Source: Salvelinus alpinus
Lineage: Eukaryota; Chordata; Actinopteri; Salmoniformes; Salmonidae
Reading direction: 5' to 3'
Length of the DNA: 64,000 bases
Assembly (NCBI RefSeq): GCF_045679555.1
Contig: NC_092087.1
Coordinates: 84,372,129 to 84,436,128, forward strand
Part shown: positions 32,101 to 40,746 of the stretch, in pieces
How positions within the stretch are numbered: the stretch's first letter is position 1
How the letters are laid out: every line of letters begins with the position of its first letter
The notes under the pieces: model-generated
Database searches by the model: none
What the model was told of the DNA's origin: nothing
The model's input: only the letters and a program-made list of their open reading frames with translations
Translations under genes and position numbers: made by a program

Positions 32101-34137
32101 CGTTTGAGCAGACACATGCACATTTGTGGCCTGCTGGAGGTCATTTTGCAGGGCTCTGGCAGTGCTCCTCCTGCTCCTCCTTGCACAAAGGCGGAGGTAG
32201 CGGTCCTGCTGCTGGGTTGTTGCCCTCCTACGGCCTCCTCCACGTCTCCTGATGTACTGGCCTGTCTCCTTTTATTTTTTTGAGCAGTGTATTATTTACA
32301 TACATGTGGGTTTGTTACATACAGAACCTCCAAAGAATCATCACTAATGACAATTTGACCACAACCATTTGTCAAATTCACATTTCACTCTTTCATTTGA
32401 TTCTTCCATCAGGATGCAGATTGTCTGATGGAATGGTGGGAGAAGGTGAAAAGTGAACGTGAGCATCACAGCCTCAAAATGTACTTTGTAATTTCCAGCA
32501 TAGTTTAGGTGTGACTTTAATATTTTCCTATGCCTTTTAGCATGGAAAGATCTGTCTAATGACCATAAACTGGCCAAGAAGGGAGAAGCAAAGTAAGTTA
32601 TTTAGTTTAGACCCAGCTAACAATGTTTTGTACATTTGAATATTCTGTCACTAACCACCCTCCATACTAATGACCTTCTATATCTAGACTGTTCAAAGAG
32701 AAAGCCCAGCGGTTCCAGAATTCATTGCAGTTGTACAACCTCCTCCTGACTAAGCATGGGGAGACCCTAAAGAACCACATCATTAACCTCATCAGCATCG
32801 CAGACAACTTAGACAAGGTAGGAGTACTATAGACTACTGCACAGGCAACATAGACAGGGTAGGCGCATGATGACCTACTGTACAGACTACTTAGACAAGG
32901 TAGGAGTACTATAGACTACTGCACAGGCAACATAGACAGGGTAGGCGCATGATGACCTACTGTACAGACTACTTAAACAAGGTAGGAGCACTATAGACTA
33001 CTACTGTACACGCTTGTAATGCCTTTGATTTTTAATGTAAGCCTGTAACTAACATCAATTACCCCCAAGCAGATGATTTAAATACAATTCTACAATTCCA
33101 TTAGATTTAATTCAATTCAACAATTTAATTCTATCCAAGGTTTCCAAGGGAACCAAGATTGCTGGCATCACCGGGGGCGCCACGGGGGCGGTTGGAGGGG
33201 TGGCGGCTGCGGCAGGGGTGATCCTCGCCCCCTTCACGCTAGGGGCATCACTGGCCTTGACAGTGATCGGTGTCGGTGTAGCTGCAGCTGGAGGGGTCAC
33301 AGGGGCCTCTGCAGCTATCGCTAACAAAGTGAGCTGTTAGAATCCAAACACAATCACACTTTATTTATAGAGCATTTGAAGGATGATGGCACACTTAATA
33401 TATTAATATGGTTCCTGCTTGATTGGACAGACACCAGGAATTTCACTTGGCCTGGGAGCAAAGTTGGTTTCCCATGCAACTCACTCAGATAAATTCACTA
33501 AGTGTTCCATTCGGAACTTAGATACTTAAAAGAATGTTGAGAAGTACTGTGCATAACATCACTGTCCAACTCCTCTTCATTCCAGGAAGTAAATTCTTCA
33601 TCTCTTTTAGGTGAGCAGTGCACAGGACAGGAAGAAGATTGAGCTGATCCTCCAGGACTACCTGGCCCTGATGGGTGACATTGAAGCCTGCTTGAGGTTC
33701 ATCAACGCGGGCTTGGAGCACCTGAGGAAGCACAACCTCTCAACCCTCCAGGAAGTCGACACAGAGGCCGTCAGAGTGGTCAGGTATGATCTTAATATAC
33801 TGCATTTACTTTTGTCTGGAAATATATTGACTTTATTTTTAAAATATTTGCATGTTTTTAAACCTTAACCTAAACCAGGGTGGCCATAGTGACAGGAGTG
33901 GGTAGCTCCAGTGCCATAGATGCCAGCAGTAAGGCATCGGGGATGCTCCAAGGCTTCGCTCTGGGCATGGATATCTATTTTACCCAGAAGGATGGCAAAG
34001 GTGGCCCGACGCTGAAGAAGGGATTGGAGTCCAAGTTTGGGAAAAAGATACGCGAAGTGGCTCAGCAGCTGAATGAAGGGCTGGATGAAGTGATCAAGGT
34101 CAAATATGAGCTAGTTAAAAATAATCTCATCCTCTGA
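23165..34137 (+). CDS. apol: Apolipoprotein L-like protein, 13 coding exons
   Basis: Exons: 23165-23173, 23892-24020, 24609-24740, 29085-29207, 29406-29537, 29959-30042, 30678-30830, 32414-32453, 32541-32592, 32688-32817, 33140-33328, 33611-33783 and 33879-34137. All borders are GT-AG, phases agree, and the sum is 534 aa. The C-terminal half is the ApoL fold: helices ('[17 protein letters not shown]'), a Gly/Ala-rich membrane hairpin ('[20 protein letters not shown]', '[13 protein letters not shown]'), then '[17 protein letters not shown]' and '[17 protein letters not shown]'. ApoL proteins are intracellular or secreted, bind lipid, insert in membranes and are often interferon-induced. The N-terminal ~250 residues come from repeated exons rich in proline ([20 protein letters not shown]) with tyrosines in YEKV and YEEV contexts. 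Exon 1 codes only Met-Ala-Lys. Transposons fill the introns. Exons 2-3 and 5-6 are pairs of duplicates; some could be alternatively used. Confidence 0.82.
24389..24505 (+). pseudogene. Decayed duplicate of the apol exon at 29085
   Basis: The block 'CCAGGCACAGCCCAGAAGC' to 'GAATTCATTAAGGCATCTCA' matches 29085-29207 but has an in-frame stop (AAG TCA TAG) and a deletion. With 24609-24740 it shows that the exon pair was duplicated as a unit inside the gene, with one exon lost. Confidence 0.75.
24880..25075 (+). repeat. Possible tRNA-derived repeat
   Basis: Contains a pol III B-box-like 'GTTCGAATCC' preceded by 'GCGTAAGCATC' and followed by an oligo-T and 'CCTTAACC' repeats. The layout resembles a SINE head with simple tail; family unnamed. 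Confidence 0.35.
25315..26371. mobile_element. DNA element with ~86-bp terminal inverted repeats
   Basis: The left end 25315-25400 and right end 26287-26371 are inverted copies, both containing the pair 'CAACACAATATTAGCCACTT' and its complement and an outer GTTTTCCCC / GGGGAAAAC. The interior has no transposase frame. Located in the large apol intron 3. Confidence 0.75.
26445..26890 (+). mobile_element. Tc1-like remnant
   Basis: The stretch with 'ATTTTCAAGCATGGTGGCTG' and 'GAGCAGGACAATAACCTAAA' encodes remnants of the catalytic-core part of a Tc1-type transposase ('FKHGGC', 'QQ-DNN' like) and ends in 'GTGTGAATACTTTCTGAACG', a common salmonid Tc1 3' end. Many breaks; both ends unclear. Confidence 0.6.
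26888..28715 (+). mobile_element. Short Tc1-like element, copy 2, split by a later Tc1 insertion
   Basis: Left part 26888-27058 starts 'CTGTGTACAAAACATTATGA'; right part 28483-28715 ends 'TTAATGTTTTGTACATTGTG'. Together they match the copy at 39232-39664. The gap is the transposon at 27059-28482. Confidence 0.8.
27059..28482 (+). mobile_element. Tc1/mariner transposon with decayed transposase
   Basis: The 1424-bp element starts 'CAGTCATGGCCATAAGTTTT' and ends 'AAAACTTTTGGCCATGACTG', near-perfect inverted ends, with TA on both sides (27057-27058 and 28483-28484). Plus-strand pieces encode the HTH region ('[20 protein letters not shown]'), then '[11 protein letters not shown]' with the second catalytic Asp, and '[13 protein letters not shown]' with the catalytic Glu, so a DD34E-type Tc1. 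The frame is broken by stops and at least one frameshift (27730-27933), so it is not autonomous. It landed inside an older Tc1-like repeat within the apol intron. Confidence 0.9.
28716..29037 (+). repeat. 3' end of a salmonid LINE-type repeat
   Basis: Runs from 'GAGGAAGTACAGTTCCCGCT' through 'GGAATACCTAGGATAGG', a poly-C tract at 28902-28920, and the tail 'GTAAGTCGCTCTGGATAAGA'. That tail is shared with tRNA-derived salmonid SINEs such as those at 17255 and 30375, in line with the known rule that SINEs borrow LINE 3' ends. It stops about 50 bases before an apol exon. Confidence 0.65.
30375..30545 (-). repeat. tRNA-derived SINE
   Basis: On the minus strand the head is 'GTAGCACAGTTGGTAGAGCA' followed by the B box 'GGTTGTGGGTTTGATTCC', a tRNA-Lys-like promoter, then a T/A-rich joint and a diverged tail. 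It lies in the apol intron between exons 6 and 7. Confidence 0.8.
31121..32289 (-). mobile_element. Tc1-like transposon with transposase pieces, short inverted ends
   Basis: The 1169-bp element starts 'CACTGCTCAAAAAAATAAAG' and ends 'ATTTTTTTGAGCAGTG', with TA on each side. On the minus strand two long pieces encode a Tc1-family transposase: 31774-32121 ('[20 protein letters not shown]', '[11 protein letters not shown]' with the first Asp) and 31355-31834 ('[14 protein letters not shown]' with the second Asp; '[15 protein letters not shown]' with the Glu). They lie in different frames, so a frameshift separates them; the rest is well preserved, implying a fairly young copy. In apol intron 7. 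Confidence 0.9.
32800..32996 (+). repeat. Tandem duplication carrying the apol exon 10 splice donor
   Basis: The exon end 'ACTTAGACAAGGTAGGAGTA' at 32809 recurs at 32889 and (as ACTTAAACAAGG) at 32971, with related 'CATAGACAGGGTAGGCGC' units between. The period is about 80 bases. Each copy keeps a GTAGG donor-like core, giving at least five donor-like sites in 170 bases. Confidence 0.85.
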
Positions 34138-34154
34138 AGAAAGGGAAAGGGGGA

Positions 34155-34255
34155 TACCTAGTCAGTTGCTCAACTGAAATGTGTCTTCCGCATTTAACCC
34201 AACCCCTCTGAATCAGAGCGGTGTGGAGGGCTGCCTTAATCGACAGCCCTACACA
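34155..34255 (-). repeat. SINE tail fragment
   Basis: Matches the minus-strand SINE at 47945-48190 over 'CAACTGAAATGTGTCTTC' and 'GCATTTAACCCAACCCCTCT', without the tRNA-like head. It begins about 20 bases after the apol stop, so it is part of the likely 3' UTR. Confidence 0.65.
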
Positions 34256-34886
34256 CACACAAATGTGTTTTCCTCAAGGCTTCTTTGGGAAGGGTGATGA
34301 TTCCAGTGATAATTAAAATGTTGGGGTGGCGGCTCATTGGACTTGATGTTATGCGATTCCATGATTATGATCAGTGTCTTGTGAATTGAGTGGTTGACGG
34401 TCAGTAGTTCTCAATTCTCTCCTCAGGGACCCTGAGCAGTTCCAGCGCTATCGTACTTGATTCTGTTAGACACAATAGTAAAACCTATGGAATTTAAAAA
34501 ATATAACATTGCTATAAAACCAGAATAAAATAACCTTTTGATAACCTGTTTCTTTACAGAACCAATCATTCTCCATGAAGTTTCTATAAATAACCATAAG
34601 GGTTCTATATAGCCCCAAAAAGGGTTGTAACCATAGCGGAACCCTTTGTCTAAAACATTTTATTAATGGTTATTTACAGAATATTTTGGTACGTTGTCTA
34701 CCAGGTTTCAGTTGTGTATCATAGCATCACTAAAACAATTTCCATTGTCAAATCTATTGTCATATAAACCAATGTTGTGAATAAATAATTAGAAGACATC
34801 ATTTTTTTTCAAATTTCAATTAGTGTCTCAATGGGCCTTGTAGGACTGTATATTATAACTGATAATGTACTCTCCGGTGCAATGAT

Positions 34887-36728
34887 CAGGGCCAGCCCTC
34901 CCTTTCGGCAAGATTAGGCCCGGCACTTGATTTTTGGGGAGGCATTTTGACAATTGGCTGCCGCCCTCCGGCGCCCCTGATCCGCTACTACACCGCCCGC
35001 TGCAGCCCAGCTCATAGCGTTGCTGCTGTTCCCGCCCCATTCCTGCTTCTCCCGAATCCCACTAACCTTGGTGGTGATGTGTTTATGGGATTATCCAATT
35101 GTGAAAAATGTATAAAAATGAATCTGCCAATTTAAATGTTTTTTTTAAATATATTTGTGTGTGTGACAAACGATTTTAAGGCAGTAGCGTACCCTGTTAG
35201 TAGCTAGCTAATAGTGGATATGAATTTAGCTAAACGTAATCTATAGAGTTTAAACAATTTGTTACCACGTCTAAAACTGAGAAAAGAGGCACAATCTCTG
35301 AACCAAAGACATTTACTGGTGCAATATATCAGCATGCAGCACTGTCCATCAGCCGGTGTGGAGAATGACAGGCCATTCATTCGCCGAAAACGACGAGCCC
35401 TGGTTCGCTGATTCTAGCAGCGAAGAGGGCAAACCGGAGGAGTCCCGAGCCATGCACTTCCACCGATGATGACAGTTCTCTGTCTGGACCAGAACAGGTG
35501 GTCGCACCAGGCCTAGCCACACCTCCAAACAATGCCGGCGAAGACCATATCTTGGACCCGGACTCAGATTCGTCGCTCCCGTTCCCCGATGACAGCTGTG
35601 GTGCTGCTGCTAAATCCGACTCCCAGACAAAAAAACATAAAAGATCCCTGTGAGTGGCCAAAATATATGAATGGATCTTTACGGGTTATGTTAGTGCAGG
35701 CTGGACCACATCAGGATAAGGATGGGTATTTCCCAAGAGATTAGGGTAAGCGAAAGTTTTCGGTGGCCCACTACAATAGGAGGATGGCGAACGGGGAGAG
35801 AGTGGAGCGACCAAGGTTTGTCTATTCCAAGTAAAACCACGCAGCCTTCTGTTTTTGCTCCTTTTGCTGCAAACAGAATTACATATATAATTGGAGTTTA
35901 TTTCTTCATCTTCCAAAAAAGAAGAGGTAAACCTACCTGTTTGACAGACACAGCTATCCTCCATAGATGTCGGTATAGCCAAATACTTCAATACTGTCGC
36001 ATGCACTGATTAAATACCTCCGTGTCTGGGAAGGGCTTGGTGTGTTTGACTTAAACCAAGGCTCGAATTAAGTGATGGTATCACACCCTTTGTTAAAGGG
36101 CAAAAAGGATATATATTATTTGCTTTATATTTTGAAATACATAAAATGTATCCAGATGATATCAAGCGTTCTATAACAATGCTTAACTCGGTCATGCCTT
36201 ATGGGGATATATTAATTCCTCTCTATGACAATCTGAAGCTAAACTGCAGCCAACAATATTCGAGGAGATAAAAAAAAAAAAGAACTTTACTATTCTGTCC
36301 CTATTAATTTAGCTTTTCTCTTTCTGAAAGAGATGTTTGTTTAAAACCAGGCAGCTTTTAGGGAAGCAATTATGTTGTTGGGTTATACAACGGAAGAGTA
36401 GCCAGCAGTTGAAGTTGACCGGTTTCTGTGAGCTTTTGTCTGTGTGGAAAGGTAACTTTTGAAAGTGCCATAAGAATGTCTAAGATGTAATTATTTTTGT
36501 CTCACCTAGGGTGGCAGAGCTTCCGGGGCATTAGTGATTTTATCAATGTAATCATATTGAAAATATTAGGCTATATTATTGACATTGAACTGATTATATA
36601 GCCTATTAACGAGATGTTTAATTTGTAGCTTAGGCCTATTAATTGGGCTGCTGTTCTGTTCCTTCTGACTTTTAGCTGAGATAATTTTTGTCTCGCCTAG
36701 GGCAGCAGAACGTCCAGGACCGGCCCTG
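34887..36728. mobile_element. hAT-like element with CAGGGCC / GGCCCTG ends
   Basis: About 1842 bp. Ends 'CAGGGCCAGCCCT' and 'AGGACCGGCCCTG' are inverted; flanks GCAATGAT (34879-34886) and GGCATGAT (36729-36736) are near-identical 8-mers, as in hAT target duplications. The homologous segment of copy B reads through as 'CCGGTGCATGGTG' at 22968, a paralogous empty site. Interior frames such as the acidic serine-rich stretch near 35540-35640 are not recognisable as transposase. Confidence 0.65.
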
Positions 36729-36739
36729 GGCATGATCAT

Positions 36740-38611
36740 GTTGTGGCTCAAGTTAATGAAGTAGAACGTTTGATGCCCTCCGAAAAGTAGATCTAAGCAC
36801 ACAAAATAATAATGATCTTCTATTGTGAGTAGAGAGAGGAAGTGTATGAGAGAAACAGTGCTTTGTGACAAGACAATTCTCCAGGGAAGTTCAGACAGGA
36901 GTATAGTTGTACATCTGTGATGGCAAAGGTAAGGGCCTTTTTGTATTTACCTGTGGAGTTTTGTGTCTCTGAGTCTGGTATGATTTAGCCCCCAATGCAT
37001 AGACTCAAAGGAATGAGCAGACTTCATGAAAGTTTATTTTGTTCAAAAAGTACATACGTTTTTGCCCCAACATACTTTATTATTTGTGCTCACTTAGGGA
37101 TTTATGTTAAACCTTGTATTGACTACATTAACCAAACATAAATGAATGCATTGCAAAAATAATTTAAAAATAATAATTTTTAAGTTTTATGACATGATGC
37201 CTGATTTTAATGCTGCATTTTCAGCCTTACTCAGACAATTGCTTCAATTCTTTTTATGTATGGTGCTGGACAATCTGACATAAAAAGAAAAGGAGGACAG
37301 TTTGATCAAAAAGCTTTAAATGAAGGTTAAAATCCAGGCATGTCATATGATGGTGCAAACCACAAGGCCCTATTTTTAAGACACGCCCACTTGTGTGTGA
37401 CACTGTCAGAGTGAAAGTGAGAAGGATGCAAGTTATTACTAATGATTCATTCCAAGTTGCACAACTCAACAGCCTAAATGTGTCTTGACTCTTGTCCAAA
37501 TGGATAGACGTGCAACATCCAGGGTTCTTCCTCCACTGCAAAAGACAAATAAAGCATGTACAGAAAGCAGATTATCAACTGTTGTCAAGCACACCTGGGT
37601 CAGAAAATATGATTGCCTTCCTCAATAGCAGGCAGCGATTTCTACTAGATGAAAAGCCAAAATTAGTTTGACATCCTGGCATTTGAAGCATACTCAATTC
37701 GAAGTGGGACATACAATAAAATGTTATATTTCCGCATACCCCAAAATACTACTATTTAGAACTCAACTACAGTTATTCAGCAGGTGCTTCATCTCTGTCC
37801 GGCTCCTTACTATTCACCGTTATAAACATGACAGTATCGATTTAAAGAAGTGTTTGCTTTTAACCTTTCCACCTTAGCTACTTTTTGAGTGTGTGGCAGA
37901 TTCATCCCCCCACAGCTTCCACCTCTGGTGCGCCACTCCAGGAACATCTATATTGTCAAGCCTGAGGAGAGTGAGCCCCAGAGGAGATGGAGCTATGGTC
38001 CCCCCTCTCCCTCAGTCACACTTGGCCCAGGGGTTGGTGGAGGCAGAGTAAGATTGGATTCAACCATTGTCAACATACCGTACATCAAGTTGAATTCCTT
38101 TATATTTGAACTGCAGTTTTAACTATGACATGACTTACCTGACTTCATCCTCTTGGTCCCCTGGGGAGTTTTATATGATATGACACATAATGATATGACA
38201 CATAACATGTTAAGAATGTTTCTGCATATGTACCAAGATGATCAAATAAACCTTAAATAAACCGTGCTTCTACACCTGCATTGCTTGCTGTTTGGGGTTT
38301 TAGGCTGAGTTTCTGTACAGCACTTCGAGATATTAGCTGATGTACGAAGGGCTATATAAAAAAACTTGATTTGATTTGATTAACCAGGGTGGCCAAAGTG
38401 ACAGGAGTGGGTAGCTCCAGTGCCATAGAGGCCAGCAGTAAGACATCGGGGGTGCTCCAAGGCTTCGCTCTGGGCATGAATATCTACTTCACGAAGCAAG
38501 AGGATGGTCCAAAGCTGAAGAAAGGACTGAAGTACAAGTTTGGGGAAAAAGATACGCAAAGTGGCTCAGCAGCTGAATGAAGTGTTAGCAGAAAATAATC
38601 TCATCCTCTGA
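36740..38611 (+). pseudogene. apol-like copy C, truncated
   Basis: It has the 5' module with exon 1 (36920-36928, ATGGCAAAG then GTAAGG), an intact exon-2-like block (37916-38047, encoding 'LPPLVRHSRN' to 'GPGVGGGR') and a last-exon copy (38388-38611, '[18 protein letters not shown]'). All ten exons between are gone. Joining exon 2 to the last exon would be out of phase, and the last exon has an extra G near 38544, so this is a pseudogene. A retroposon (38225-38381) sits seven bases upstream of the last exon. Confidence 0.8.
38225..38381 (-). repeat. Truncated retroposon ending in (TTGAT)n
   Basis: Inverse of the repeat at 22186 over 'GCAAGCAATGCAGGTGTAGA' and its neighbours; ends 'ACTTGATTTGATTTGAT' and abuts the apol copy C last exon. 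Confidence 0.75.
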
Positions 38612-38654
38612 GGTGGAGGAGAAAGAGGATGAGGAGCCAAATCAATGTTTATTT

Positions 38655-38755
38655 GTAAGGTGAAAATAATATAGGGTGTAAACTGTACAGTGAAAATAAT
38701 ATAGGGTGTAAACTGTACAGTGAAAATAATATAGGGTGTAAACTGTACAGTGAAA
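38655..38755. repeat. 30-bp repeat, three copies
   Basis: 'AATAATATAGGGTGTAAACT' plus 'GTACAGTGAA' occurs three times with perfect identity. Confidence 0.9.
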
Positions 38756-39231
38756 TTCTTACTTGGAAGCTCTCAACATTCCAGTAACGTTACACTTTGT
38801 CAAAAATATTAGCAATAAAAATAGAAAGTCGTACAAAATATGTAGGAAAATAAAAAATGTTTTGTTATTTTAGTCTGCTCTGTTCTATTCTGTCCTATTC
38901 TTTTTTTATACTATTCTGTCCTATAATGTTTTATTCTATTCTATGAATAGTTGAGATTGTCTGTGAATAAGAAGGCATGATGTTGTTAATCATGATTTGT
39001 CAGGACTCTTGACAGCTGCTTTTCCAGATGTAGATATTTTTACAAGTAACTTTAACAAATGCCCCAATCCACATTGATTGACTCAACCTCAAAATATGTA
39101 ATAAACAAATAACCTTGAATTCATTATATTTACATCTCTATCAACAAAATTAAGAGACACAATATTTTTGCTCAATAAACTATATTTTTTCAAATTATCT
39201 TTCTAAAAAACATTTCTATATTGTCACGTTT

Positions 39232-39664
39232 TCCAAACATTAGGAACACCTTCCTAATATTGAGTTGCGCACCCTGCAAGAGTTCCACAGGGATGCTGGC
39301 CATGTTGACTCCAATGCTTCCCACAGTTGTATCAAGTTGACTGGACGTCCTTTGGGTGGTGGACCATTCTTGATACACACGGGAAACTGGTGAGTGTGAA
39401 AAACCCAGCAGTGTTGCAGTTCTTGACACAAACCAGTGTGCCTGTCTTGCCCATCCCCCCTCTGAATGGTATACATACACAATCCATATCTCAATTGTCT
39501 CAAGGCTTAAAAATCCTTCTTTAATCTGTCTCCCCCCTTCATCTACACTGAAGTGAATTTAACAAGTGACATCAATAAGGGATCATAGCTTTCACCTGGA
39601 TTCACCTGGTCAGTCTATGTCATGGAAAGAACAGGTGTTCTTAATGTTTTGTATACTCTGTGTA
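39232..39664 (-). mobile_element. Short Tc1-like element, copy 3
   Basis: Complete-looking copy with ends 'CAAACATTAGGAACACCTTC' and 'GTTCTTAATGTTTTGTATAC'. The minus strand encodes a Tc1-type HTH remnant including '[20 protein letters not shown]'. No DDE catalytic part, so non-autonomous. Confidence 0.7.
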
Positions 39665-40470
39665 TATCTGTACTATACATTTGTTGTTAAAAATGTCTGA
39701 TCAATTGACATTTTTATTTTTACTACCCACTAGACCCTGACTTTGAATACCACTGGTGAAATGGAACAGTAACATTGTCTGTTTCTCAAATGGCACCATA
39801 TAGGGCTGTGGTCAAAAGTAGTGCACTACATAGGGAATAGGGTACCATTTTGATGTACATTAGACAATAGAGAACTCAATGACCTCCACTAATTTATTTG
39901 GCTTTTCAACCACCAGGTGGAGGGATTGGACATGTATTCAATTGTAATCATGAGTTGTCATCAGAATATAACTAAACTACATCTGTTTATAAAATTGAAA
40001 TAAAGTTACCACAATTTTCGTTTTAATCTTTTGATTAGTTACCGTTGATTAGTCTTCATTTAAGTTAATAAAGACACTCGAATCCTTGAGGACAAATCGT
40101 CTTTGAAAAGAGAGACTCCTCTAGAAATTCAACGTGTCCTTTTCTACCATAAGTAATGGGTGTATTAAGGCTGAAAAACAATTATTTTATCACTTTAGAC
40201 AAGTTCTAATACATTTTGATCGATCTTAGATTGACTTTTATCTAACTTTGTGAAGTAGTCTACTCTACACATTGCAGTCCTTCGTTTAGTGGGCAACAAG
40301 TTTCACGTAATCAAACATAATACACTGGCTTTTTTAGATTTGAAATACAAGTTACCAATGTAAACATTAATTTCCTCTTCAATCTTAATTCAATGTATAC
40401 ATGTTAATTTGACCTACATTTCGTCGGTTACACTATGGCCCTGGACCTATTTATTTCCAACGAGCTGAAT
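39665..40470. other. Intergenic upstream of atf4
   Basis: Apart from a palindromic segment 'AAATGGCACCATATAGGGCT' to 'GGGAATAGGGTACCATTT' (39787-39852), nothing recognisable; AT-rich, no gene. Confidence 0.5.
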
Positions 40471-40479
40471 AACGATCTA

Positions 40480-40746
40480 AACCAATCAGAGGCAGTAACG
40501 GGATCGGAGTGATACACCACAGCGCTGTTTGACGGAAGGATACACTTGGGTGTGATGCGGGACTATAAATAATCATGTGACCTAGCTCGACCGTTGTTTC
40601 TCTGTGACATTCAACGAAATTTCGTAGCATTCCGAGCGCTCAGTTCTCCCTCGCAAAATGGCAGTTTAACGTGCAGCGGCTTATCCAGCAGCGGCAACAA
40701 CCCGGCAGTGCAACGGTCAAGCACTGGCTTTTTTACGCAAAATGGC
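40480..40746 (+). promoter_or_regulatory. atf4: atf4 promoter and exon 1 (5' leader)
   Basis: A CCAAT box lies at 40482-40486 and a TATA box (TATAAAT) at 40564-40570, so transcription should start near 40595. Exon 1 ends at 40746 with donor GTAAGTA. It carries the start codons of both upstream ORFs. A TGACG half-site is at about 40530. Confidence 0.75.
40658..40669 (+). CDS. atf4: atf4 uORF1 (three codons)
   Basis: ATG GCA GTT TAA, encoding Met-Ala-Val, in good context (AAA before ATG, G after). Mammalian ATF4 mRNA also has a three-codon uORF1 that allows scanning ribosomes to resume. The three-residue length is conserved, which supports function. Confidence 0.8.
   Translation: MAV

Noticed and set aside
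31796-32283. Plus-strand open frames at 31796-32283
   Set aside because: They are the antisense of the Tc1-like transposase encoded on the minus strand.
35377-35661. Possible piggyBac-type transposase N-terminus in the hAT-like element
   Set aside because: An acidic Ser-rich stretch on the plus strand is suggestive, but it is broken, short and the flanks show an 8-base duplication, not TTAA.
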